Source: JBQLZQ01 sp052168355 (GTDB lineage: Bacteria > Pseudomonadota > Alphaproteobacteria > DSM-16000 > Inquilinaceae). Taken from it: 64,000 bases of DNA. Location of the stretch: contig JBQLZQ010000068.1 of the NCBI GenBank assembly GCA_052168355.1, positions 1 through 64,000 of the forward strand, read 5' to 3'. How positions within the stretch are numbered: the stretch's first letter is position 1; each line of letters starts with the position of its first letter. The translations under genes were made by a program, and so were the position numbers. Of this stretch, positions 1 through 7,434 are shown piece by piece. A model generated the notes under the pieces. It worked only from the letters and a program-made list of their open reading frames with translations. It had not been told where the DNA came from and did not search any database.

Positions 1-1288
1 TCCAGTCCTCGATCAGCCTGTCGAGGGCTTCCTGGGCGGTACCGACATCGGCGACGACATAGTCGTGCAGACGCTTTTGCATGGCCAGAAGGAGTTCGGC
101 ATAGGCCGGTTCCTGCCAGAAATCCTGTACGCTGTCCATGGCCACCAGGAAGTCGCCGGCAAAGGGCTGGCTGTCGACGAAGCCGGGATCCTGCAGGACC
201 GAGTTGTGGGCCGAGTACCCGCCGAGGGCCCACCATTTCGCCTGAACCTCGGGCTGGGCGAACCACTTGATGTACTCCAGCGCCGCGTCCTGCTTGTCGG
301 AATAGGCGACCACCGAAATGCCCTGGCCGCCCAGCGTCGAGGCCGCCTGGTTCTGCGGCGGGTTGACGAAGAAGTCGATCTTGTCGCCGCCGGTATCGGG
401 GTCGGCGTAGAGGCCGGGGAAGAACGCGAACCAGTTCATGGCCATGGCCACCTGCCCCGACTTGAAGGCGTCGAGGCCCTGTTCCATGTAGCTGTCGGTG
501 TATCCCGGCGGCGTCGCGGTTTCATAGAGCTCCTTGTAGAACTCCAGCGCCTCTACCGCCTCGGGCGAATTCACCGCCCCTTCCATGTCATAGCTGCCGG
601 GTTCGTTCTCGTATTTGAACCCCCAGGCGTAGAGCGCGCCGGTGGCGCCCATGGTGATGCCTTCCGACCCGCGCTCGGTAAAGATCGCCGCGCCATAACG
701 GGTCTGGCCGTCGATTTCCCTTCCCTGGAAGAACTGGGCGATCTCCAGCAGCTCCATCTGGGTCTTGGGCTCGGCCAGCTCGCGGCCGGTGGCGTCCAGG
801 AACGCCGCCCTGATGTCCTCGCGCTCGAACCAGTCCTTGCGATAGAACCAGCCATTGGCGTCGCCCATCGCCGGCAGCGCGTAGTAATTGGGCGTCCCCT
901 TGGGCCAGGTCGAATAGGCGTAAACGGTCGCCGGAGCGAAATCGTCCATGCTGATCCCCTCGGCGTCGAAGAAATCGTTCAGCTTGACGTAGTGGCCGTT
1001 TTCCGCGCCGCCTCCGATCCATTGGCTGTCGCCGATCAGCAGATCGCACAGCTTGCCGCCGGAATTCAGCTCGTTGAGCATGCGATCGGCGAAGTTCGGC
1101 CATGGCACGAACTCGAAGCTCATTGTGTGGCCCGACTCGGCTTCGAATTCCTTCGACAATTCGACCAATGCATTGGCCGGATCCCACGCCGCCCAACACA
1201 GGGTCAAATCCTCGGCCTGGGCGCCGGTGGCGCCGAACCCGCACACGGCCGTCATGGCCGTTGCCGCCAAAAGTCTCTTGGTTTTCAT
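1..1288 (-). CDS. ABC transporter sugar-type substrate-binding protein (3' end cut by the window)
   Basis: About 429 codons are visible and no stop is reached before the window edge. The ATG is preceded by GGGAGG about 9 bases upstream. The N-terminus is a Sec signal peptide (MKTKRLLAATAMTAVCGFG, cleavage probably after AQA near residue 25). The mature part reads as a family-1 extracellular solute-binding protein, with motifs such as FVPWPNFADRMLNEL and LLIGDSQWIGGGAENG and a later KWFAQPEVQAKWW segment. Such proteins capture a mono- or oligosaccharide, or a polyol, in the periplasm for an ABC importer. The permeases and ATPase presumably lie to the left, outside the window. A LacI regulator lies just upstream on the same strand, fitting substrate-induced control. 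The ligand cannot be named from sequence. Confidence 0.88.
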   Translation of the reverse strand, partial: MKTKRLLAATAMTAVCGFGATGAQAEDLTLCWAAWDPANALVELSKEFEAESGHTMSFEFVPWPNFADRMLNELNSGGKLCDLLIGDSQWIGGGAENGHYVKLNDFFDAEGISMDDFAPATVYAYSTWPKGTPNYYALPAMGDANGWFYRKDWFEREDIRAAFLDATGRELAEPKTQMELLEIAQFFQGREIDGQTRYGAAIFTERGSEGITMGATGALYAWGFKYENEPGSYDMEGAVNSPEAVEALEFYKELYETATPPGYTDSYMEQGLDAFKSGQVAMAMNWFAFFPGLYADPDTGGDKIDFFVNPPQNQAASTLGGQGISVVAYSDKQDAALEYIKWFAQPEVQAKWWALGGYSAHNSVLQDPGFVDSQPFAGDFLVAMDSVQDFWQEPAYAELLLAMQKRLHDYVVADVGTAQEALDRLIEDW

Positions 1289-1372
1289 AGGTTTTTCCCT
1301 CCCAAAGCACCGACCGTGAACGGCCGATCATGATCAATTCACGACAGCATCATCTCACTCGACGATAGATGA

Positions 1373-1386
1373 TGTGCGTACCTCAA
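1373..1386. promoter_or_regulatory. Candidate LacI-family operator upstream of the binding-protein gene
   Basis: TGTGCGTACCTCAA has a GTAC centre and an intact right half (GTACCTCAA) matching the better palindrome ahead of the LacI gene at 2544-2557. It lies 85 bases upstream of the binding-protein start, a usual repressor position. The left half is degenerate. Assignment to the neighbouring regulator is inference. Confidence 0.4.
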
Positions 1387-1478
1387 AGCAAGGACAAAAG
1401 CGAAATGCGACCATCGCCCGTTTCCATCCGCATCGCCCGATCCCGCCATGGGAGGCGAGGCGACGCGGAAGCGGCCGG

Positions 1479-2510
1479 TTAGGGCAGGTTCTCGCGGATG
1501 ACGATCTCGATGCGGATGCGTTCCTGCGACGGGATGATGCTGCCGCCATCGCTTTTGGCACGCAGTACCCGCAGGGTACTGCGCACAAGATGGCCGACAT
1601 CCTGGGTGATCACGGCGTCGATCTCCTGGGACTCAAGGGCGGCCCGGGTCAGCGGCGTCAGTTCGTGCATGATAACCACCAGGTCCGGCAGCCGGCCCGA
1701 CGCGCGCAGCGCATCGAGCAGGGGCTTGTTTCCCGATCCCAGCGAATACACGCCGGTGATGTCGGGGTGGGCATGCAGCGCCGACGACACGATCGCCGTC
1801 ATCCGGTCGGCGTCGTGATGGGATTCCAGCGACGGCAGCACCTCGATCTCCGGAAACGCGTCGGCCATAACGCTGTCGAAGCCAAGGCGGCGTTCGATGC
1901 TGTCGCGGGCCAGCATCGAATTGGCGACGATCAACACCTTCCCCGCGGACCCCCCCAGAAACCGGCCCATCAGCACGCCCGCGCTGCGCCCCGCCGCGAT
2001 GCTGTTGACGCCCACGAAATGGTCCCGTTCGGCGTTGGGCAGGTCCGAAACCAGGGTCACGACGGCAACGCCGGCGCTTTTCAGGCGTGTCACCGCGTCG
2101 CGCGCCTGGGGGGTTTCCGGCACCATGACGGCGACGCCGTCGACACGGTCGACATCCAGGGCGTTGAGCAGCCTTGCCACCGCATGGGGGTCGTGAGTGG
2201 GCGCCGAAAGCACCGTGACCGATGTCCGGTCTGCGACCCGCGCTTCGGTCGCCTCCTGAATGGCGGCCTTGAGCGTGCCGATGAACTGGCTCGGCCCGTC
2301 GGGCAGGATGAAGGTGAATCGATACTGCCGCTGGCGCGCCAGATTGGCGGCCGACAGATCGCGCACATAGCCCAGATGCCTGATCGCATCCTGGACGCGC
2401 GCCACAGTCCGGTCACGGACGCCGGGCCGCGCGTTCAGAACACGGTCGACGGTCGCCAGGCTGACGCCCGCCTCCTTGGCGATGTCATGGACGGTTGGCT
2501 TGACCATCAT
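1479..2510 (-). CDS. LacI-family transcriptional regulator
   Basis: A 343-residue repressor-type regulator. The N-terminal helix-turn-helix (residues about 3-25, VHDIAKEAGVSLATVDRVLN) is the LacI DNA-reading head, followed by the hinge and a periplasmic-binding-protein-like sensor domain (about 60-340). I chose the ATG followed by a second ATG because AGAGG lies 6 bases upstream and the HTH then starts where the family places it; a longer reading would add 31 unlikely residues. It lies upstream of, and in the same direction as, the ABC binding-protein gene and probably controls that sugar operon and itself. Shared TTGA-GTAC-TCAA-like sites occur in front of both. The effector is unknown. Confidence 0.9.
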   Translation of the reverse strand: MMVKPTVHDIAKEAGVSLATVDRVLNARPGVRDRTVARVQDAIRHLGYVRDLSAANLARQRQYRFTFILPDGPSQFIGTLKAAIQEATEARVADRTSVTVLSAPTHDPHAVARLLNALDVDRVDGVAVMVPETPQARDAVTRLKSAGVAVVTLVSDLPNAERDHFVGVNSIAAGRSAGVLMGRFLGGSAGKVLIVANSMLARDSIERRLGFDSVMADAFPEIEVLPSLESHHDADRMTAIVSSALHAHPDITGVYSLGSGNKPLLDALRASGRLPDLVVIMHELTPLTRAALESQEIDAVITQDVGHLVRSTLRVLRAKSDGGSIIPSQERIRIEIVIRENLP

Positions 2511-2543
2511 CGCTTCCTCTTTTCGCCAAGAGTAAAGCGAATT

Positions 2544-2557
2544 TTGAGGTACGTCAA
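2544..2557. promoter_or_regulatory. Candidate LacI-family operator (autoregulatory)
   Basis: TTGAGGTACGTCAA is a palindrome except for one mismatched base pair (TTGA-S-GTAC-S-TCAA). It lies 34 bases upstream of the LacI gene start and recurs in weaker form upstream of the adjacent sugar-binding gene. LacI-family operators are typically short, centrally symmetric palindromes. Function is inferred. Confidence 0.5.
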
Positions 2558-2619
2558 TCAGGCTCATCGGACGTCGGCCGAGATGTCCGGCCTTTTCAAG
2601 CACCCTGGCACGCCACCCC

Positions 2620-3429
2620 TCACATCATCGATGACGCGTTGAAGGTGAAGACCTGTTCTCCGGACACGGTGAAGCCGTCGATCAACACCTGCGCGCGCTC
2701 GCTGGTCAGCCAGTCTTCCAGCATGGCCGCCGCCTCGGCCTTGATAAAGTCGCCCTTTTCCGGGTTCACCGGCAGATAGGCGTACTGGTTGAACAGGACC
2801 GGATCGCCGGCGAAGACCAGGGCGAGATCCGCGTTGTTCTCGAATGCCAGCCAGGTGGCGCGGTCGGAGAGGATATAGGCGTTCATGCCCGACGCGGTGT
2901 TGAGCGCCGCGCCCATGCCGGCCCCGACCGGCCGATACCAGTCGCCGACCGGCTCGATTTCCGCCGTTTCCCAGAGGGCCAGTTCCGCCTGGTGCGTACC
3001 GCTGTCGTCGCCGCGGCTGACGAAGGGAGCCTCGACCGCCTCGATCGCGGCGAAGGCGGCCACGGCGGTGTCGGCCTTGCCGGCGCCGGCCGGGTCGTCG
3101 GCGGGGCCGACGATGACGAAATCGTTGTACATGATCTCCCGCCGGTGGGTGGCGTGGCCGGCGGCGACAAAGGCGTCCTCGGCCGCGCGGGCGTGGACCA
3201 GCACGGCGTCCACATCGCCCGCCTCGCCCAGCCTGAGCGCCTGGCCCGTGCCGACGATCAGAAGCTCGACCGTAATGCCGGTGTCTTTTTCGATCTCGGG
3301 CAGCAGCACCTCGGCCAATCCGGAATTGGCGAAGGATGTGGTGACAGCCATCCTCATGGTCTCGGTTCCCGCCGCGGTGCCGGAAAGCCCCAGGGTGAGG
3401 ATGGCGGCAAGAACGCAACGCAGGATCAT
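2620..3429 (-). CDS. tupA: Tungstate ABC transporter substrate-binding protein TupA
   Basis: A 269-residue periplasmic oxyanion-binding protein with a signal peptide over residues 1-21 (MILRCVLAAILTLGLSGTAAG). TupA hallmarks are present: the N-terminal loop VTTSFANSG, corresponding to the TTTSTxxSG oxyanion loop of the family with Thr-Thr-Ser kept; the segment GDVDAVLVHARAAEDAFV; and FVSRGDDSGTH, which holds the arginine used for tungstate coordination in characterised TupA proteins. The start overlaps the stop of the ATPase gene as ATGA, so it is the distal gene of a four-gene operon. TupA is highly selective for tungstate over molybdate in studied cases. That selectivity is assumed here from family membership. 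Confidence 0.88.
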   Translation of the reverse strand: MILRCVLAAILTLGLSGTAAGTETMRMAVTTSFANSGLAEVLLPEIEKDTGITVELLIVGTGQALRLGEAGDVDAVLVHARAAEDAFVAAGHATHRREIMYNDFVIVGPADDPAGAGKADTAVAAFAAIEAVEAPFVSRGDDSGTHQAELALWETAEIEPVGDWYRPVGAGMGAALNTASGMNAYILSDRATWLAFENNADLALVFAGDPVLFNQYAYLPVNPEKGDFIKAEAAAMLEDWLTSERAQVLIDGFTVSGEQVFTFNASSMM

Positions 3430-4142
3430 GGCAGGATGTCCCCCCTCAAAAAGGCCCGGGCCTCTTCGGTCTGCGGGTTCGCGAAGAAGTCCGATGCCGC
3501 GCCAAACTCTTTGATCACGCATTGATGGATGAAGATGACCTCGTCGGCAAGACGGCGGGCCTGCCCCATGTCATGGGTGGCCATGACGATGCGGGTGCCG
3601 TTGGCCCGCGCCTCGCACAGGATCGCTTCGATCTCCCGCGTCGCCGCGCCGTCGAGACTGGCGCAGGGCTCGTCCAGGAACAGGACGTCCGGGTCCCGGA
3701 TCAGGGCCCGCACAAGCGCCAGTTTCTGCCGCTCGCCGCGTGAGAGAACATTGGCGCGGCGGTCGAGCATCGGGCCAAGCCCGACCCGCGTGGCCCAGTC
3801 GGCGGCGCGGGCGTTGGCCCGGGCCCGGCCGACCCCGTCGAGCCGCAGGGGAAAGGCGATGCTTTCGGTGACGTTGCGACGCATCGTCACGGGCGACTGA
3901 AAGACGAAGGCCTGCCGTCGCCGCGCCGTCTCCGGCGGTTTGGACCAGGAAACGCTGCCGGCCGTGGTGCGCTCGAGCCCGTGGAGAAGACGCAGGAAGT
4001 TGGTCTTGCCCGCGCCGTTGGGGCCGATGACGATGGTCACACCATCGCCCGCGATGCGGCACGAGACGGGTCCGATCAGCCGCACGCCCTTGCGGCGGAC
4101 CTCCGCCGCCTCGACCACCAGGGGCAGGATCGACGCGCTCAC
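3426..4142 (-). CDS. tupC: Tungstate ABC transporter ATP-binding protein TupC
   Basis: A 238-residue cytoplasmic ATPase that drives tungstate uptake. Walker A is GPNGAGKT (about residues 36-43), the ABC signature is degenerate (LSRGERQKLALVRAL), Walker B is DVLFLDEP, and the switch histidine is in ATHD. The GTG start overlaps the tupB stop (GTGA), and its own stop overlaps the tupA start (ATGA). This tight coupling supports the GTG start over any longer reading. No C-terminal Mop domain is present, as expected for Tup rather than Mod ATPases. Confidence 0.87.
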   Translation of the reverse strand: MSASILPLVVEAAEVRRKGVRLIGPVSCRIAGDGVTIVIGPNGAGKTNFLRLLHGLERTTAGSVSWSKPPETARRRQAFVFQSPVTMRRNVTESIAFPLRLDGVGRARANARAADWATRVGLGPMLDRRANVLSRGERQKLALVRALIRDPDVLFLDEPCASLDGAATREIEAILCEARANGTRIVMATHDMGQARRLADEVIFIHQCVIKEFGAASDFFANPQTEEARAFLRGDILP

Positions 4143-4843
4143 CAGCGGCTCTCGCGTTCGGTGCGCGACAGGATGTGGAGGGTGAGGTTTACGGCGATGG
4201 CCAGGGCGATCAGGATAAAGCCCAGGGCCAGCGCCCGCGCGAAATCGCCGCGAGCGGTTTCCAGCGCGATGGCCGTCGTGAGCACCCGGGTCGCCCCCTC
4301 GATGTTGCCGCCGACGATGATGATCGCCCCGACCTCGCCCACCGCGCGGCCGAAACCGGCCAGCGACGCGGTGAGAAGGGCCCGTCGCCCGTCCCAGAGC
4401 AGGGCGCGGATGCGCTGTCCCTTGCGGGCGTTGAGCGAGATCAGGAGGTCGTGATACTCGGCCCACAACTCGCGGATGGTCTGGTGCGAGATGGAGGCGA
4501 TGATCGGCGTGACGATGATGATCTGGGCGATGATCATGGCGGTGGGCGAAAATAGCAGGCCGAGGGCGCCAAACGGCCCCGCCCGCGACAGCAGCAGGTA
4601 AACCACCAGCCCGACCACCACCGGCGGCAGCCCCATGAGGCCGTTCAAGACGCCGATCACCAGCCGCCGGTGGCGAAAGCGGCTGACCGCCAGCCAGGCG
4701 CCCAGCGGCAGCCCGATGCACGACGCGATGGCCACGGCGGTCAGCGTGACCCGGAGAGACAGAAGCGTAATCTCCAGCAGTCCGGCATCGAGTGCGACGA
4801 TCAGTCGCCCGGCTTCGATCATCCCGTCGATGATGGGGTTCAT
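4139..4843 (-). CDS. tupB: Tungstate ABC transporter permease TupB
   Basis: A 234-residue inner-membrane permease with about five to six hydrophobic segments. It carries the EAA-type coupling loop near residues 138-175 (AEYHDLLISLNARKGQR through GFGRAVGEVGAIIIVGG), which contacts the ATPase. The start ATG overlaps the stop of the upstream DUF2478 gene by four bases; a GTG/ATG further upstream would place a Gly-rich run before the first membrane helix and is less likely. TupB-type permeases are homodimers that pair with TupA and TupC. Confidence 0.88.
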   Translation of the reverse strand: MNPIIDGMIEAGRLIVALDAGLLEITLLSLRVTLTAVAIASCIGLPLGAWLAVSRFRHRRLVIGVLNGLMGLPPVVVGLVVYLLLSRAGPFGALGLLFSPTAMIIAQIIIVTPIIASISHQTIRELWAEYHDLLISLNARKGQRIRALLWDGRRALLTASLAGFGRAVGEVGAIIIVGGNIEGATRVLTTAIALETARGDFARALALGFILIALAIAVNLTLHILSRTERESRW

Positions 4844-5355
4844 GCCGGTTCCCGCCCCGCCGCCGCGGCCCGTGCCCACGCGGCAAGCGCCTCCGGGCGG
4901 GGCGCAACGGGTTCGACCAGATCGCCGGCGAAGTCGAGAAAGGCATCGCGCGTGCCCGGGGAAATCGCCGTGATGACCGGCCGGCCGCTCTCCAGCGCCG
5001 CGGCGAAGACCGGGCGAAACCCATGGCCCGTCGCCTCCTGCTTGCCGAACTTGTTGACGATGACGAGATCCACGGGCCGGTCCAGCGCCGCCAGAGCCAG
5101 GCCAACCGCGCGTTCCAGCCCATCGGGGTCGAGCCTGCAGCCGCGAGCGCCGGGGCCAAGCCGCTGACTGATCCGCACCACCGCGCCGCCCGTCAGGACA
5201 TGGAGATCCATGTCGCAGGGGGTACCGTCGGCGCGTTCGAGATTGGTCTGGACGGCGCCGGCGAGGCGCAGCCCCTCGGCGCGGAGCGCCGCGGCCAAGT
5301 CAAAGAGAAGCCGGTCGCCCGTGCCGCGCCCTTCGGGCATTACATATCCGATCAT
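4840..5355 (-). CDS. DUF2478 protein linked to tungstate/molybdate transport
   Basis: A 171-residue cytoplasmic protein, first gene of the tup operon. It matches the DUF2478 type found beside molybdate and tungstate importers. It begins MIGYVMPEGRGTGDRLLFDL, a nucleotide-binding-like fold lacking a full P-loop GKT, and has a VDLVIVNKFGKQEA segment resembling the NKxG/NKFG element of small NTPases. The start was placed after a strong GGGGAGGGGG ribosome site; an upstream ATG would add 21 residues into the divergent promoter. Its biochemical role is unknown. Position suggests a part in oxyanion handling or sensing. Confidence 0.72.
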   Translation of the reverse strand: MIGYVMPEGRGTGDRLLFDLAAALRAEGLRLAGAVQTNLERADGTPCDMDLHVLTGGAVVRISQRLGPGARGCRLDPDGLERAVGLALAALDRPVDLVIVNKFGKQEATGHGFRPVFAAALESGRPVITAISPGTRDAFLDFAGDLVEPVAPRPEALAAWARAAAAGREPA

Positions 5356-5397
5356 CGCCCCCTCCCCGCCGGCCGCTTTTTTGCGGGCCTCAGACGG

Positions 5398-5408
5398 CAT
5401 ACAGTATG
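5398..5408. promoter_or_regulatory. Palindrome in the tup/fdhD divergent promoter
   Basis: CATACAGTATG is a perfect 5+1+5 palindrome in the 80-base gap between the divergent DUF2478-tup operon and fdhD. Its place suggests an operator controlling metal uptake and cofactor maturation together. No matching regulator gene is adjacent and it does not match a ModE box that I recognise. Confidence 0.3.
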
Positions 5409-5435
5409 ACCTGATCACAAGGGAACCCCCCGCCG

Positions 5436-6308
5436 ATGGCCGACCCGCCTCCCCTCCTTCCCCGCCCCGACGATCCGCGCCTGACCCGGCCCGTGGAAGG
5501 GATCGATCATACCGGCGCGCCCTTGCGGCTGGCGGTGGTCGAGGAGCGGCCGCTGACGATTTTTCTGAACGCCCAGGAGATCGTGACGGCCATGACCATC
5601 GGCGATTACCCCGAATATCTGGCGCTCGGGTTTCTTCGCAACCAGGGCATGCTGCGGGCCGACGACCGGGTCACCGGCGTCGACTACGACGAGGACATCG
5701 ATACGGTGGTGGTTCGTACCGCCCGCTCCACCAGCTATGAGGAGAAAGTAAAGAAGAAGACCCGTACCTCAGGGTGTGCCGTGGGCACCGTTTTCGGCGA
5801 CATGATGGAGGGGCTGGAGGGGCTGAGGCTGCCCGAAGCCGAGTTACGCACGAGCTGGCTTTACGCGCTGGCCCGCCAGATCAACACCCTGCCGTCGCTC
5901 TACCTCGCCGCCGGGGCGATCCATGGCACGGTGTTGTGCGAGAAGGACCGGGCCCTGGTCTATATGGAGGATGTGGGGCGCCACAACGCGGTCGATAAGA
6001 TCGCCGGCTGGATGTTTCGGCATGATCAGGGCGGCGCCGACAAGATCCTCTACACCACCGGCCGGCTGACCTCGGAGATGGTCATCAAAACCGCCCTGAT
6101 GGGGATTCCGGTGCTGGCATCGCGCTCGGGCTTTACGGCGTGGGGCGTGGAAATCGCGCAGCAGGTGGGGCTGACCCTTATCGGACGGATGCGCGGGCGC
6201 CGGTTCGTGTGCCTGGCCGGCGCCGAGCGCGTGGTGTGGGACGCCGACCCCGCCACGGCCGGCGAGGAGGACCGCAGGCACCGCCGCAAGGGCGCCGACG
6301 ATGACTGA
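5436..6308 (+). CDS. fdhD: FdhD, sulfurtransferase for formate dehydrogenase cofactor
   Basis: A 290-residue cytoplasmic protein that passes sulfur from the cysteine desulfurase to the molybdenum/tungsten cofactor before its insertion in formate dehydrogenase. Family motifs are clear: NAQEIVTAMTIGDYPEYLALGFL, the sulfur-carrier loop TSGCAVGT (Cys114), and EDVGRHNAVDKIAG. E. coli FdhD has a CxxC pair in this loop; here the second Cys is replaced by Gly, leaving one. It overlaps mobA by eight bases and so opens an fdhD-mobA-mobB operon divergent from the tungstate importer. Confidence 0.95.
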   Translation: MADPPPLLPRPDDPRLTRPVEGIDHTGAPLRLAVVEERPLTIFLNAQEIVTAMTIGDYPEYLALGFLRNQGMLRADDRVTGVDYDEDIDTVVVRTARSTSYEEKVKKKTRTSGCAVGTVFGDMMEGLEGLRLPEAELRTSWLYALARQINTLPSLYLAAGAIHGTVLCEKDRALVYMEDVGRHNAVDKIAGWMFRHDQGGADKILYTTGRLTSEMVIKTALMGIPVLASRSGFTAWGVEIAQQVGLTLIGRMRGRRFVCLAGAERVVWDADPATAGEEDRRHRRKGADDD

Positions 6309-6930
6309 GCGGCCGGGCAAGCCCCTGGGGGTGATCCTGGCCGGTGGCCGCGCCACCCGCATGGGCGGCGGCGACAAGGGGCTGAAGCCGCTGGGGTCCG
6401 CCCGTCTGATCGAACACGTGGTCGCCCGCCTGGCCCCGCAATGCGCGGCGCTCATTCTCAACGCCAACGGCGACCCTTCCCGCTTCGCCGATCTCGGACT
6501 GCCGGTGCTGCCCGACAGTCTGCCCGACCGTCCGGGACCGCTGGCGGGGGTTCTGGCCGGGCTCGACCACGCCGCGCGGCAGGGGATGAGCCATATCGTG
6601 ACGGCCGCGGCCGACACGCCGTTCTTCCCAAAAGATCTGGTGGCGCGCCTGACCGAAGCCGCCCGGACCCAGGGCACGCCCTTGGCCCTGGCCGGCACGC
6701 CGGGCGAACGCGGCACGGACCGCCACCCCACCTTCGGCCTGTGGCCCGTCTCCCTGCGCCAGGACCTGCGTGCGGCCCTGGAGGGGGGCTTGCGCAAGAT
6801 CGTGCTGTGGACCGACGCCCACGGGGCGGCGACGGCGCTGTTCGAGGTTCAGCCGTTCGATCCCTTTTTCAACGTCAACACACCGGAGGATCTGGCGGTG
6901 GCCGAGGCGATGCTCAAGGCCGGCGCATGA
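6301..6930 (+). CDS. mobA: Molybdenum cofactor guanylyltransferase MobA
   Basis: A 209-residue cytoplasmic enzyme that couples GMP from GTP to the molybdopterin cofactor, giving the bis-MGD form used by formate dehydrogenases. The N-terminal nucleotidyltransferase signature is ILAGGRATRMGGGDKGLKPL (about 11-31), followed by PDRPGPLAGVLAGLDHA and the metal-binding AADTPFFP. NVNTPEDLA closes the protein as in the family. It overlaps fdhD upstream and mobB downstream (ATGA), so translation is probably coupled. Confidence 0.94.
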   Translation: MTERPGKPLGVILAGGRATRMGGGDKGLKPLGSARLIEHVVARLAPQCAALILNANGDPSRFADLGLPVLPDSLPDRPGPLAGVLAGLDHAARQGMSHIVTAAADTPFFPKDLVARLTEAARTQGTPLALAGTPGERGTDRHPTFGLWPVSLRQDLRAALEGGLRKIVLWTDAHGAATALFEVQPFDPFFNVNTPEDLAVAEAMLKAGA

Positions 6931-7418
6931 GGATCTATGGCGTCACCGGCTGGAAGAATTCCGGCAAGACCCACCTCATGGAACGGCTGGTGACCGAGAT
7001 CGCCGGGCGCGGGGTCACGGTCTCGACGGTCAAGCACGCCCACCATTCCACGGAGATCGATCGGGAAGGCACCGACAGCTTTCGGCATCGCCAGGCGGGG
7101 GCCCGGGAGGTGATGCTCGTCTCGCCCCGCCGCTGGGCGCTGATGCACGAGTTGCGCGGCGCCGAGGAACCGCCGCTCGACGACGTCCTGAAGCGCCTGT
7201 CACCGGTCGACCTGGTGCTCATCGAGGGCTACAAGCGCGCCCCCCACCCCAAGATCGAGGCGCACCGCGCCGCCACCGGCCGCCCGCTTCTGGCCCTCGA
7301 CCATCCATCGATTCGCGCCGTGGCGTCGGACACCGCCCCGGACGTGGCGTTGCCGGTCCTCGATCTCGACGACACCGCGGCGATCGCCGATTTTATTCTA
7401 GGCGCGGTGGCCTTGTGA
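6927..7418 (+). CDS. mobB: Molybdopterin-guanine dinucleotide biosynthesis adaptor MobB
   Basis: A 163-residue P-loop GTP-binding protein. Walker A is GWKNSGKTHL (about 8-17), followed by the MobB elements STVKHAHHSTEIDREGTDS and DLVLIEGYKRAPHPKIE. MobB assists MobA but is usually dispensable. The start was set at the ATG overlapping the mobA stop (ATGA); longer readings run inside mobA. The gene ends 16 bases from the convergent cytochrome gene, with no clear terminator between. Confidence 0.93.
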   Translation: MRIYGVTGWKNSGKTHLMERLVTEIAGRGVTVSTVKHAHHSTEIDREGTDSFRHRQAGAREVMLVSPRRWALMHELRGAEEPPLDDVLKRLSPVDLVLIEGYKRAPHPKIEAHRAATGRPLLALDHPSIRAVASDTAPDVALPVLDLDDTAAIADFILGAVAL

Positions 7419-7434
7419 CGTGCGACCGCAACGC

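Noticed and set aside
1325..1334. GATCATGATC palindrome ahead of the sugar-binding gene as the LacI operator
   Set aside because: It is made of GATC units, is not found near the LacI gene, and the TTGA-GTAC-TCAA motif fits both promoters better.
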